Counted from the first letter of the stretch, positions 1-8,287 are shown. The stretch is DNA of 64,000 nucleotides from Terriglobus roseus (GCF_900105625.1 NZ_FNSD01000001.1:4216001-4280000); one strand, 5' to 3'. The notes: a model not told the origin generated them from the sequence alone. Numbers and translations: made by a program.

Positions 1-1
1 C

Positions 2-1330
2 ATCAACAGCACGCCAACCGTCGGCAGCGCAGGCCTTGCAACCAACCGTGCAAAGTTCCTCCCGGAGCCGCGTGTCGGCCTCGCGTGGAACGTCTCCGGC
101 GATAACAAGACCGCCATCCGCGCTGGCTTTGGCCTGCACCATTCGTTGCTCGACAACCTGGACTATCGCCTCGACCAGGCCGCGCCGTACAACACCACGC
201 TGTCGTACAGCGGCACCACGGTGGCGAACCCGACATCCGGCGCGCCCGGCCTGATCTCGCCGTCCAACGTGCAGCCAGACATCGCAACGCCCACCGTCTA
301 CTCCTACTCGCTGCACATCGAACGCCAGCTTGCCGCGAACCTCTCCGTTACTGTTGGCTACATCGGCTCCCGGGGCACCCACCAGATCCTGTCGTCAAAT
401 CAGAACGAGCCGGCTTCGCAGTCATGCGCCAACAACTGCCCAACAGGCGTGCCCAACGGCACGCTTTACTACCCGACGACCACGCGTGCGAATCCGGCCG
501 TGGCTAACACCACTTCGTGGTCAAGTGGTGGCAGCAGCAACTACAACGGACTGGTGCTGGATGTGCGTCAGAGCCTGCGCAAGGGCCTGACACTGCGGGG
601 CGTGTATACCTTCAGCAAGAATCTTGACAACGGCAGTGCGTGGAATACCAGCGTCTCGGCTAACACGCCCGCCTTTGTCAGCTACCCGAAGAATCCATCG
701 CTCGACTACGGTCCCGCGGCAACTGACGTACGGCAACTTGCAGCGTTCAACGGCAGCTACGATCTGCCCTTCGGCACCAGCGCCAGCAGCAATCCTGTCT
801 TTCGTCGCTCCGTCGGCGGATGGTCCGTGAGCACCATCGTCACGTTGCAGACCGGTCTGCCGTTCACGCCGCAACTCGGCTACAACCCCACCGGCTCCGG
901 CGACACGCGAAATCCCGTCCGTCCCAATCGCAACCCGAACTTCACCGGCAAGCTCTATACCGGCGGCAGCACGGCGCAGCGCGCAGCGAAGTACTTTGAC
1001 GCATCGGCCTTCTCCGCACCCGCCTATGGCACTGTCGGCAATCTTGGACGAGACACGCTGGTATCTCCCGGCTTCGCCAACTGGGATCTGTCGCTGCTGA
1101 AGAACACCCAGGTAAGCGAGCGTCTCAGAGTGCAGTTCCGCGCGGAAGCCTTCAACCTGCTCAACCACACCAACCTGCTCACACCGAACCCGGTCGTCTT
1201 CTCCTCCGGACCGACGCAGGGCACCGCCGCCAACCAGACCGCCGCCGTCGTCGCAAGCCCCACGGCAGGCGTCATCACCGCGGCAGCCACATCACGCCAG
1301 CTCCAATTCGGCGTCAAGGTTCTCTTCTAG
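2..1330 (+). CDS. TonB-dependent receptor, Oar-like (C-terminal part)
   Basis: Partial gene: the reading frame is open from base 2, so the N-terminal plug and any carboxypeptidase-regulatory domain lie outside the window. About 442 residues of outer-membrane beta-barrel are present. They contain the segments PEPRVGLAWN, SLHIERQLAANLSVTVGYIG and RVQFRAEAFNLLNHTNL that I recognise from acidobacterial Oar-type receptors. The protein ends in QFGVKVLF; a terminal Phe after alternating hydrophobics is the usual barrel-assembly signal. The substrate is unknown; the family is usually linked to uptake of large ligands such as glycans or siderophores. A GC-rich hairpin follows the stop. Family call is firm, substrate is not. 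Confidence 0.9.
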   Translation: MNSTPTVGSAGLATNRAKFLPEPRVGLAWNVSGDNKTAIRAGFGLHHSLLDNLDYRLDQAAPYNTTLSYSGTTVANPTSGAPGLISPSNVQPDIATPTVYSYSLHIERQLAANLSVTVGYIGSRGTHQILSSNQNEPASQSCANNCPTGVPNGTLYYPTTTRANPAVANTTSWSSGGSSNYNGLVLDVRQSLRKGLTLRGVYTFSKNLDNGSAWNTSVSANTPAFVSYPKNPSLDYGPAATDVRQLAAFNGSYDLPFGTSASSNPVFRRSVGGWSVSTIVTLQTGLPFTPQLGYNPTGSGDTRNPVRPNRNPNFTGKLYTGGSTAQRAAKYFDASAFSAPAYGTVGNLGRDTLVSPGFANWDLSLLKNTQVSERLRVQFRAEAFNLLNHTNLLTPNPVVFSSGPTQGTAANQTAAVVASPTAGVITAAATSRQLQFGVKVLF

Positions 1331-1350
1331 TCGGAAGCGAAGAAGAGAAA

Positions 1351-1380
1351 GGCCGGTGTGGGGCGACACCCGCACCGGCC
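1351..1380 (+). terminator. Stem-loop after TonB receptor
   Basis: A 12-bp stem (1351-1362 with 1369-1380, one G-U pair) around a 6-nt loop lies 20 bp past the receptor stop. There is no good T-run after it, so it may be a weak terminator or an mRNA-stabilising hairpin. Confidence 0.5.
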
Positions 1381-1555
1381 AACATTTCCATCGACCACAA
1401 GATCGGGTGCTCCACACATACGCAAAGCGGATGTGTGGGTTGCTCGTGAAGCGGAGAGCAGCGGGCCAAAGCCCGCGCAATCCTCGCCCAGGGGAAGCCC
1501 TTCGTGCGCGGAATGAGAAATCAAGCGGCCCAAAGGCCCACGCGAAGGATGCTTT
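1381..1555. other. Intergenic DNA with small inverted repeats
   Basis: No gene is supported here. Two short perfect inverted repeats are visible: CCACACAT at 1412-1419 with ATGTGTGG at 1431-1438, and GCGGGC/GCCCGC at 1461-1476 with a CAAA loop. The composition resembles the palindrome-rich spacers seen near 7.8-8.3 kb. Confidence 0.5.
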
Positions 1556-1584
1556 TTGAATCCGAAGCCCCCGTTTGCTAATCT
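1556..1584 (+). promoter_or_regulatory. Predicted promoter of the cys leader/cysDNH operon
   Basis: A TTGAAT -35-like hexamer (1556-1561) is separated by exactly 17 bp from a TAATCT -10-like hexamer (1579-1584). The predicted start of transcription (about 1590-1592) lies only 5-7 nt before the ATG of the Cys-rich leader at 1597, implying a leaderless or nearly leaderless first ORF. This is a prediction from spacing and hexamer match only. Confidence 0.45.
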
Positions 1585-1596
1585 CAAAGAGCAGAC

Positions 1597-1668
1597 ATGC
1601 GCGCGCCCCTTTCCATCTGCGACTGTTGTCCGGCCGTCCTCACGGCTGTGTGTTGTTGCGCGCGCTAG
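1597..1668 (+). CDS. Cysteine-rich leader peptide of the sulfate-assimilation operon
   Basis: A 23-codon ORF (ATG 1597, TAG 1666-1668) encodes a peptide with 6 Cys out of 23 residues: Cys8, Cys10-Cys11 and the triplet Cys19-Cys20-Cys21. It ends 65 nt before cysD and begins just after a predicted promoter. A small stem (GCCGT/ACGGC, 1633-1646) lies in the codons before the Cys triplet, and a CU-rich tract (1681-1690) with TCCT could pair with the cysD ribosome-binding site AGGA near 1726-1729. I infer that ribosome stalling at Cys codons senses Cys-tRNA and adjusts cysDNH expression. No intrinsic terminator with a U-run is visible between leader and cysD, so control could be translational or Rho-dependent. 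Chance occurrence is possible but unlikely given content and position. Confidence 0.6.
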   Translation: MRAPLSICDCCPAVLTAVCCCAR

Positions 1669-1733
1669 ACTTCCGCTCTGCCTCTCCTCCACCAAACATC
1701 TCAGCGCACGTCCCCATGCACTCATAGGAATCG

Positions 1734-2675
1734 ATGGCCACACTCACTCCATCTCTGCCGCCTGTCACCGCAGCACCACCGCGCCTCAGTCACCTGCGTC
1801 TGCTCGAAGCTGAGAGCATCCAGATCCTGCGCGAGGTCGCCGCCGAGTTTGAAAAGCCGGTCATGCTCTACAGCATCGGCAAGGACTCCTCCGTCATGCT
1901 GCGGCTGGCGCAGAAGGCCTTCTATCCCGGCCCCATTCCGTTCCCGTTGCTGCACATCGACACCGGCTACAAGTTCCGCGAGATGATCGAATTCCGCGAC
2001 AACATGGCGAAGTCCATCGGTGCGGAGCTGCTCGTGTGGCGCAATGAAGAGGCTCTCGCAAACGGCACCAATCCCATCAAGCTCGACACCAAGCGCTGCT
2101 GCGGTCTGCTGAAGACGCAGGCGCTGCTCGACGGTCTGAGCCACTACGGCTTCACCGCGGCCTTCGGTGGCGCTCGCCGCGACGAAGAAAAGTCGCGCGC
2201 AAAGGAACGCATCTACAGCTTCCGCGACACAGCCGGCCAGTGGGATCCGAAGAACCAGCGCCCCGAGCTCTGGAACCTCTACAACGCCCGCATCCACCCA
2301 GGCGAAAGCATTCGCGTCTTCCCGCTCAGCAACTGGACGGAGGTGGATGTGTGGCAGTACATCCACGAAGAAAACATCCCCGTGGTCGATCTCTACTTCG
2401 CGAAGGAGCGGCCAATGTATTTGCGCGGCGACGCGTTGCTGCCCACCGAGCAGGACTTCGTGGCACGCCTTGGTGAGAAGCCCACCATGGTCAAGAGCCG
2501 CCTGCGCTCGCTCGGCTGCAGCCCCTGCACCGGCGCCATTCGCAGCGACGCCGACACCATCCCAAAAATCATCGAAGAGATCCTTGGTTTCCGCTCGTCC
2601 GAACGCGCCAATCGCGTCATCGACCACGACCAGGAAGGCTCCATGGAGATCAAGAAGCGCGAGGGCTACTTCTAA
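1734..2675 (+). CDS. cysD: Sulfate adenylyltransferase subunit 2 (CysD)
   Basis: CysD is the catalytic ATP sulfurylase subunit; with the GTPase CysN it activates sulfate to adenosine 5'-phosphosulfate (APS) in the cytoplasm. The 313-residue protein carries the PP-loop motif SIGKDSS at about residues 47-53, followed by [11 protein letters not shown] and the [21 protein letters not shown] and SLGCSPCTG segments typical of CysD. Its length is close to the family norm. The start at 1734 follows a short AGGA site (1726-1729). The gene is followed after 2 bp by cysN, so they form one transcription unit preceded by the Cys-rich leader at 1597. Confidence 0.97.
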   Translation: MATLTPSLPPVTAAPPRLSHLRLLEAESIQILREVAAEFEKPVMLYSIGKDSSVMLRLAQKAFYPGPIPFPLLHIDTGYKFREMIEFRDNMAKSIGAELLVWRNEEALANGTNPIKLDTKRCCGLLKTQALLDGLSHYGFTAAFGGARRDEEKSRAKERIYSFRDTAGQWDPKNQRPELWNLYNARIHPGESIRVFPLSNWTEVDVWQYIHEENIPVVDLYFAKERPMYLRGDALLPTEQDFVARLGEKPTMVKSRLRSLGCSPCTGAIRSDADTIPKIIEEILGFRSSERANRVIDHDQEGSMEIKKREGYF

Positions 2676-2677
2676 AC

Positions 2678-4315
2678 ATGAGCGCTTTGAATAACGATCT
2701 CGTCGAGTTGAAGCTGGACTCCACTTCGCATGCCTCCAACGACCAGGCGGCCAACGGAGCGCCCTCGGGCGAACCCGAGTCCTGGAATCCCAACATTGCG
2801 CTCCACAATCCGCACCTCGGCCAGACACCCGAGCCGGAACCGATTCACGTGTCCGCCGAGTTCGCTGCGAACTTCAACATCAGCGACTACCTCGCGGAAG
2901 AACGCGGCAAGGACCTGCTGCGCTTCTCCACCGCAGGCTCCGTCGATGACGGCAAGTCCACGCTTATCGGCCGCCTGCTCTACGACACGCAATCCGTCTA
3001 CGACGACCAGATCCAGTCCATCGAAGGCAAGGGAACCACCGCGCCCGGTGTGCTCGATCTTGCACTGCTGACCGACGGCCTGCGTGCCGAACGCGAGCAG
3101 GGCATCACTATCGACGTCGCCTATCGCTACTTCAGCACGGCGCGCCGCAAGTTCATCATCGCGGACACCCCCGGCCACGAGCAGTACACGCGCAACATGG
3201 CTACCGGCGCCAGCACGGCTGATGTTGCCGTTGTGCTCGTCGACGCGCGGAAGGGCGTGCTCATCCAGTCGCGCCGCCATGCGTACATCACCGCGTTGCT
3301 CGGCGTGCGGAATGTCATCGTAGCCGTGAACAAGATGGATCTCGTCGATTACAGCGAGGAGGTCTTCGGAAAGATCCAGCAGGACTTCACCAGGTTCTTC
3401 CACGATCTCGACGTCGACGGCAACGACCAGACCACGCTGCACTTCGTCCCGGTGAGCGCACTCGCCGGCGACAACGTCGTCCATAGCAGCAGCAACACTC
3501 CGTGGTATCGCGGCCAGACGCTTCTCGGCCTGCTCGAATCGATTCCGTCCTCGCAGGTCAATGTCGACGCACCCTTCCGCATGGCGGTGCAGCGCGTCAT
3601 TCGTCCCAACCTCGACTTCCGCGGCTTCGCCGGGCAGATCTCCGCAGGCATCATCCGCGTCGGTGACACCATCACCGCACTCCCCAGCGGTAAACACAGC
3701 AAGGTGCAACGCATCGTCACCTTCGATGGCGACCTGCCGGAAGCCTTCGCACCACTCTCCGTCACGCTCACCCTCGAAGACGAGATCGACATCAGTCGCG
3801 GCGACCTGCTCGTCAACACGGCTGAGCAACCCGTCATCGCGAAGGGTTTCACAGCATCGCTCGTGTGGATGGATGAGACACCGCTGGAACTTGGCAAGCG
3901 CTACCTGCTGAAGCAGGGAAGCCGCAGCGTTCCTGCGCAGGTCAGCACACTCGTGCGCACGGTCGATCTGTCAGAAGTGCCCGGCCAGCTAAGCCATCAC
4001 AAAGCTGCGTCGACACTGTCGATGAACGGCATCGGCAACGTCACCGTCGAAGCCCTGCAGCCGCTCGCGTTCGACACCTATGCAGCGAACCGCCACACCG
4101 GCAGCTTCGTCCTCATCGACCTGCAGACCAATGCAACCGTCGCTGCTGGCATGATCCGCAAGGCGGAACTTACAGGCACCCAGGCTGCCGCACAGATCAC
4201 ACGCGACATCATCCTGCACCCCACACACGCACTGCGTCTGCAGGGCAGTGAAGACGCCATCGCAGCGGCCATCGAGGCACTGCGCAGCGCAGGCGCACTC
4301 CGGGAGAACGACTAA
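2678..4315 (+). CDS. cysN: Sulfate adenylyltransferase subunit 1, GTPase (CysN)
   Basis: CysN is the EF-Tu-like GTPase that drives APS formation by CysD. The 545-residue protein shows the G1 P-loop GSVDDGKS at residues 87-94, G3 DTPGHEQY and G4 NKMD, then two beta-barrel domains. It lacks a C-terminal APS kinase domain, so it is CysN and not the NodQ/CysNC fusion. The roughly 65-residue polar N-terminal extension before the GTPase core is longer than in classical CysN and carries no motif I recognise. The stop codon overlaps the cysH start (TAATG at 4313-4317), indicating translational coupling. Confidence 0.96.
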   Translation: MSALNNDLVELKLDSTSHASNDQAANGAPSGEPESWNPNIALHNPHLGQTPEPEPIHVSAEFAANFNISDYLAEERGKDLLRFSTAGSVDDGKSTLIGRLLYDTQSVYDDQIQSIEGKGTTAPGVLDLALLTDGLRAEREQGITIDVAYRYFSTARRKFIIADTPGHEQYTRNMATGASTADVAVVLVDARKGVLIQSRRHAYITALLGVRNVIVAVNKMDLVDYSEEVFGKIQQDFTRFFHDLDVDGNDQTTLHFVPVSALAGDNVVHSSSNTPWYRGQTLLGLLESIPSSQVNVDAPFRMAVQRVIRPNLDFRGFAGQISAGIIRVGDTITALPSGKHSKVQRIVTFDGDLPEAFAPLSVTLTLEDEIDISRGDLLVNTAEQPVIAKGFTASLVWMDETPLELGKRYLLKQGSRSVPAQVSTLVRTVDLSEVPGQLSHHKAASTLSMNGIGNVTVEALQPLAFDTYAANRHTGSFVLIDLQTNATVAAGMIRKAELTGTQAAAQITRDIILHPTHALRLQGSEDAIAAAIEALRSAGALREND

Positions 4316-5157
4316 TGGCAGAGCTTCCCATCAACACCGCTGAAGTCGTTTCGCGCGAACACGAAAAGCAGGTTTTGCGCGCAGAGCGTGAGACCGAGCG
4401 AGCCGGCGGCGCGCCGCTCCCCAGCGTGCCCATCAACGACACCGCAAACCTGCGCCCCGAACTGCTCGAGCAGTTAGCCCATGTGCGTCAAACACTGCGG
4501 GAAGAATTAAGCGCGGTGGGCCCCGATGAGGCCTGCCTCACCTGCAGTTTCCAGGCCGAAGACGTTCTGCTGTTGCACCTCGCGATGGAGCTGCGGCCAG
4601 ACATCCCTGTACTCTTCCTCGACACCGGCTACCACTTCAAAGAGACCTACGAATACCGCGATCGCATCGCCACCGATTGGCACCTGAACCTCACCAACCT
4701 GCTGCCGCGACAGACCGTCCCTCAGCAGGAATCCGAGTTCGGCCTCCTCTACCAGACCGAGCCCAATCGCTGCTGCGGCTTCCGCAAAGTCGAGCCGCTC
4801 TTCGACGCCGTCGCGCAGTACAAGGTCTGGCTCACCGGCCTCCGCCGCGAACAGGCACGCTCGCGCACCGCCCTCAAAGAGATCGACGACTTCGCCGTGA
4901 AGCCCGGCATCATCGTGCGTAAACTCAGCCCCTTCGCGGACTGGACCACGCGCGATGTCTGGCAGCTCTGCGCCCACTTCAACATCCCGCTGCTGCCGCT
5001 CTACGACCTCGGCTACACCAGCATCGGCTGCGAGCCATGTACCACGCTGCCCACCGACCCGAACGATCCTCGTTCCGGCAGATGGGCAGGCAAGAAAGTG
5101 GAGTGCGGCATCCATATCCAGGCCACAGAAGATGGCAATCCGGATGCCTCGCACTAA
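4315..5157 (+). CDS. cysH: Adenylyl-sulfate (APS) reductase, CysH family
   Basis: Reduces activated sulfate to sulfite with thioredoxin. The 280-residue protein has the PAPS/APS reductase core (FLDTGYHFKET; CCGFRKVEPL; TGLRREQARSR), a CEPCT motif and the catalytic C-terminal KVECGIH cysteine. The CC plus CxxC pattern is the [4Fe-4S] ligand set that distinguishes APS reductases from PAPS-specific enzymes. This fits the lack of an APS kinase (cysC) in the operon. An N-terminal extension of about 50 polar residues precedes the core. Translation is coupled to cysN by a 1-bp overlap. Sulfite reductase is not in this window. Confidence 0.94.
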   Translation: MAELPINTAEVVSREHEKQVLRAERETERAGGAPLPSVPINDTANLRPELLEQLAHVRQTLREELSAVGPDEACLTCSFQAEDVLLLHLAMELRPDIPVLFLDTGYHFKETYEYRDRIATDWHLNLTNLLPRQTVPQQESEFGLLYQTEPNRCCGFRKVEPLFDAVAQYKVWLTGLRREQARSRTALKEIDDFAVKPGIIVRKLSPFADWTTRDVWQLCAHFNIPLLPLYDLGYTSIGCEPCTTLPTDPNDPRSGRWAGKKVECGIHIQATEDGNPDASH

Positions 5158-5229
5158 GTAGTTAGCCAAGCGAATGAAATGGCTGACACGGGTACGGAAC
5201 GCAGCAGCACCGCTGTTTGAAAGCTACGG

Positions 5230-5994
5230 ATGCATTACCTTATTGGCTTCATCATCGCGATGTTCATCGCGCTCACCGGCGTAGGCGCCGGCACGATTAC
5301 GACACCGCTTTTGATCCTCTTTCTTGGTGTGCCCACCAGCATCGCCGTCACCACGGGGCTGGTCTTCGCCGCATCCGTGAAGTTACTGCTGGTGCCCACG
5401 CAGATCCTCCGCAAACAGGTCGCGTGGAAGGTGCTCGGCTGGATGTTGCTGGGTGGTCTGCCCGGCGTTCTGCTCGGCTCCTTCTTCCTCGCACACCTCG
5501 TCAGCAAGGGTTCGCAACACTTCATGAACGCCTTGCTGGGCGCGGTGCTGGTGGGCACGGCGATCTACCAGATCTTCTACTCCTTCCGGCCGATCAAGAA
5601 CCCGCGTGAGATCACCCGCGACGCACCCTGGGCCATGCCACTGCTCATGTTTCCTGTCGGTGCAGAGGTTGGTTTTTCCTCGGCCGGTGCGGGCGCGCTG
5701 GGCACTGCGGCTCTGCTCTCACTCACCACGCTGCCACCTGCGCAGGTCGTGGGAACGGACATCCTCTTTGGTTTCCTGGTCGCGGTCATCGGCAGCGGCG
5801 TCCACATGTTCAACGGCGCGCATGACACACAGTTGCTGAAGGAGTTGATTATCGGCGGCATCGGCGGCGTCATTGTCGGAACCGTCTCGGCAAAGTTCAT
5901 CCCGAAGCGCCCGTTGCGCTTCGCGCTGTGGGTCTGGCTGCTTATCATCGGCGTGCAGTTTCTGTACACCAACATGATCAGTGTCGCGAAGTAG
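5230..5994 (+). CDS. TauE/SafE family sulfur-anion permease
   Basis: A 254-residue integral membrane protein with about 7-8 hydrophobic helices. It contains the family signatures GVGAGTITTPLLILFLGVP near the N-terminus and VGFSSAGAGALGTAALLSLT in the middle, corresponding to the two TauE/SafE repeats. The family moves sulfite, sulfoacetate, taurine or other anions. Lying 72 bp downstream of cysH on the same strand and before a strong terminator, it is probably the last gene of the sulfate-assimilation operon. I infer a role in sulfate uptake or sulfite efflux; direction and substrate cannot be read from sequence. The ATG at 5230 has only a weak ribosome-binding site. Confidence 0.88.
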   Translation: MHYLIGFIIAMFIALTGVGAGTITTPLLILFLGVPTSIAVTTGLVFAASVKLLLVPTQILRKQVAWKVLGWMLLGGLPGVLLGSFFLAHLVSKGSQHFMNALLGAVLVGTAIYQIFYSFRPIKNPREITRDAPWAMPLLMFPVGAEVGFSSAGAGALGTAALLSLTTLPPAQVVGTDILFGFLVAVIGSGVHMFNGAHDTQLLKELIIGGIGGVIVGTVSAKFIPKRPLRFALWVWLLIIGVQFLYTNMISVAK

Positions 5995-6013
5995 CGAAAG
6001 CCTCTTCAAAGGT

Positions 6014-6045
6014 AAAAAGCGCGGGCATCAATGCCCGCGCTTTTT
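6014..6045. terminator. Bidirectional intrinsic terminator
   Basis: A perfect 15-bp inverted repeat (AAAAAGCGCGGGCAT with ATGCCCGCGCTTTTT) around a 2-nt loop. It has an A-run on the left and a T-run on the right, so it can end both the cys operon (+) and the convergent gene at 6063 (-). Confidence 0.9.
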
Positions 6046-6062
6046 ATTGGTCGTACAGTGAC

Positions 6063-6473
6063 TTAATTATTTCCGCACGCATGGTTATAGACCACCGGCT
6101 TCTTCCACTCTTCCATGGTCGCAAACAGGATGCAGTTCGCGCCGGTCTCAGTGTTCACGCGCCACGTCAGATTCCCCTGGCGATAGACCTGGAACTTGCC
6201 AGTGCCGGTGAAGGCCGCGCCATTCGGCGGGTTCGGCTGGATGCTGTCTGTCGCGGTAGTCGGCCGGTTCTCAATAGCCGCGCGAGGTTTCTGCGCGGGT
6301 GCCGGCGTTTGTTCGGCAGTGGGAGTCGGATCGTCTTTCACCGTGTCCGCGCCGGTGTCATCAATCTTGATGGCGCCATCCGCAGCCTGCGTCGCCAGAT
6401 GCCGCTGGTAGGCGTAATACCCCAGGTAGAGCGCCAACAAAACCACGACAATTCCGAAAATTCGCTTCCCCAT
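6063..6473 (-). CDS. Single-pass membrane protein of unknown function
   Basis: I do not recognise this 136-residue protein. An N-terminal transmembrane anchor (GKRIFGIVVVLLALYLGYYA) is followed by a Pro/Thr/Ala-rich linker of about 45 residues. A compact C-terminal part contains two Cys (GANCILFATMEEWKKP and NHACGNN), suggesting a small extracytoplasmic domain. The start at 6473 is chosen over an upstream in-frame start because a GAGGGTG ribosome-binding site precedes it and the hydrophobic segment begins immediately. It is divergent from the glycosyltransferase at 6612 and convergent with the cys operon. Confidence 0.7.
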   Translation of the reverse strand: MGKRIFGIVVVLLALYLGYYAYQRHLATQAADGAIKIDDTGADTVKDDPTPTAEQTPAPAQKPRAAIENRPTTATDSIQPNPPNGAAFTGTGKFQVYRQGNLTWRVNTETGANCILFATMEEWKKPVVYNHACGNN

Positions 6474-6599
6474 GTCACCCTCAAGGTACCATCGGCGCGT
6501 TGTGTCGGCAGTACCACTTTTGATCCGGCAAATCACCCTCCGATCAGATCGGCGTCGCACCAGCAGCTATTTTCCAGGGCCACTCCAAGACGTGAGGCG

Positions 6600-6605
6600 T
6601 AAAAT
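6600..6605 (+). promoter_or_regulatory. Candidate -10 box; possible leaderless mRNA for GT2 gene
   Basis: TAAAAT ends 6 nt before the GTG start at 6612, so a transcript made from it would start at or near the start codon. No convincing -35 hexamer was seen. Confidence 0.25.
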
Positions 6606-6611
6606 CAATAC

Positions 6612-7589
6612 GTGCCGAAGTATTCCATTGTCGTCCCGTTTCATAACGAGGAAGAAAACGTAACTGCGCTTTATGACCGTCTGAAAGACGTCATGGAGCA
6701 TGTGGGCGAGACCTTCGAGATGATCCTCGTCGACGATGGCTCGCGCGATCGCACCTATCGCCTGCTGGAAGAGATTGCCGCCGTCGACAGCCGTGTGCTC
6801 GTCATCAAGCTTCGCCGCAATTTCGGACAGACCTCCGCACTCGCTGCGGGCTTTGACCATGCGCAGGGCGACTATGTCCTTGCCATGGACGGCGATCTGC
6901 AGCACGATCCGCGTGAGATCCCGGGCTTCCTGTCCAAGCTCGAAGAGGGTTACGACGTCGTCAGCGGATGGCGCGCGCAACGTGCCGATAACTTCGTCAT
7001 GCGCCGCATCCCGTCGCGCATCGCCAACTGGCTGATGGCGAAACTCAGCGGCGTCGACATTCACGACTTCGGTACCACCTTCAAGGCCTACCGCCGTGAA
7101 GTCATTCAGAACATCCCGCTCTACGGCCAGATGCACCGCTTCATCCCGGCACTCGCATCCTGGTACGGCGCATCGATTTGTGAGATCCCGATCTCGAACC
7201 CGCCGCGCGTTGCGGGCAAGAGCCACTACGGCATCACGCGCACCTTCCGCGTCTTCTTCGATCTGCTGACCATCCGCTTCCTGCTGAAGTACATGATGCG
7301 GCCGCTGCACTTCTTCGGCAGCTTCGGCGCGATCAGCGTCCTCGCAGGCATGCTGATGGCTCTATGGCTGGCGGTGTTGAAGGTCGTCACACACGGCCAC
7401 ATGCTCGCACAGCATGGCCCCTGGTTCATCATGGCTTCGGTCTTGATCCTGGCCGGCGTGCAGCTTATCGGCATCGGCCTGCTGGGCGAGCTACAGGTGC
7501 GTCACTACCACTCACCGCAGCACCGCGCGCCCTACGCCGTCGAGCGCATGGTGCGTTTGCGGTCGTCGGAAGAGACGATGCTCTCGTAG
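6612..7589 (+). CDS. GT2 family glycosyltransferase, dolichol/undecaprenyl-phosphate sugar transferase-like
   Basis: A 325-residue protein with a GT-A fold and two C-terminal membrane helices. The N-terminus YSIVVPFHNEEENV, the metal/nucleotide-binding DDGSRD and AMDGDLQHDP motifs, and the RRNFGQTSALAAGFDHA segment match DPM1/ArnC-like enzymes. These move a sugar from a nucleotide donor to a polyprenyl phosphate at the membrane. The hydrophobic segments lie at about residues 238-262 and 275-297. The start is a GTG. The donor sugar is unknown. The gene is monocistronic, followed by a strong terminator. Confidence 0.88.
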   Translation: MPKYSIVVPFHNEEENVTALYDRLKDVMEHVGETFEMILVDDGSRDRTYRLLEEIAAVDSRVLVIKLRRNFGQTSALAAGFDHAQGDYVLAMDGDLQHDPREIPGFLSKLEEGYDVVSGWRAQRADNFVMRRIPSRIANWLMAKLSGVDIHDFGTTFKAYRREVIQNIPLYGQMHRFIPALASWYGASICEIPISNPPRVAGKSHYGITRTFRVFFDLLTIRFLLKYMMRPLHFFGSFGAISVLAGMLMALWLAVLKVVTHGHMLAQHGPWFIMASVLILAGVQLIGIGLLGELQVRHYHSPQHRAPYAVERMVRLRSSEETMLS

Positions 7590-7611
7590 GTTTGTCACTT
7601 GGAATACAAGT

Positions 7612-7640
7612 AGGGCCGCGACACAGTCGCGGCCCTTGTT
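7612..7640 (+). terminator. Intrinsic terminator of GT2 gene
   Basis: Perfect 10-bp stem AGGGCCGCGA/TCGCGGCCCT around a 5-nt loop, followed by TGTTATTT, 22 bp after the stop. Confidence 0.8.
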
Positions 7641-8287
7641 ATTTCTCCGGCGTTCTCTCCCTATTGGCGTCATCCCCAAACGCAGCGAAGGACCCCTGCG
7701 AAGCTCAATCACCGATACCATTAGCATCTTGCAGCCACCAGCACTCGCGATCGTCCGAAGCGCAGTAATTCAGCTCTGTCACTGTCCCCGCCTCGATCCG
7801 TTTCACTTGGTCACCAGCGGACTGAAGGTCCGCGACTTCCCAGCCCAGGGCGAAGCCCAGGGGTCCGGAGTCGATGGGACAATTGCGGGCTGAAGGCCCC
7901 GCGACAGAACGCTCCCCTTGTGCAAGAGACGTTCGGGGCAGCCTGCTCTTTGTCGCGTGCTTTCAGCTCGCCGAGCGGCGCCTCGAAAGGCACCCAGGGC
8001 TACGCCCTGGGGTAGGAAGTCACGGGCCTTCAGCCCGCCGGGGTGCGGGATGCCCATTCATGACAGCTGCTTCGTCATGAGAGGATTTGCAGTGACAGCG
8101 GGAACGAAGTGCCCGCCACCAATGGAAGGATTCTTTCGGAGGGGCAGGGTTTCAGCCCTGCCATTTCAGTCATCACTCAAGATGGCTTTAGCCGCTGAGG
8201 GATTTCGCTTCAGTTGCTAAAGCCGAATCCTGTTGTCATCCGCATATGGCATGGCTGAAGCCATGCCCTTCCGAAAACAAGACGCTC
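7641..8287. repeat. Palindrome-rich (REP-like) intergenic block
   Basis: No gene is supported in this stretch. It holds several imperfect palindromes built around GGGC-TTCAG-CCC or CAGGG-CTACG-CCCTG cores: about 7841-7865, 7991-8015, 8025-8042 (CGGGCCTTCAGCCCG), 8139-8162 (GGGGCAGGGTTTCAGCCC) and 8249-8272 (GGCATGGCTGAAGCCATGCC). A perfect relative lies at 56424-56459. The layout looks like accumulated extragenic palindromes, not coding sequence. Confidence 0.65.

Noticed and set aside
1722-3829. Long minus-strand open frames opposite cysD and cysN (1722-2828 and 2672-3829)
   Set aside because: They mirror well-conserved genes on the plus strand, have no recognisable domains, and arise from GC-rich codon bias in the opposite frame.
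7641-8287. Short coding frames in the spacer after the glycosyltransferase
   Set aside because: All run through palindromic repeats, lack ribosome-binding sites and have no domains.
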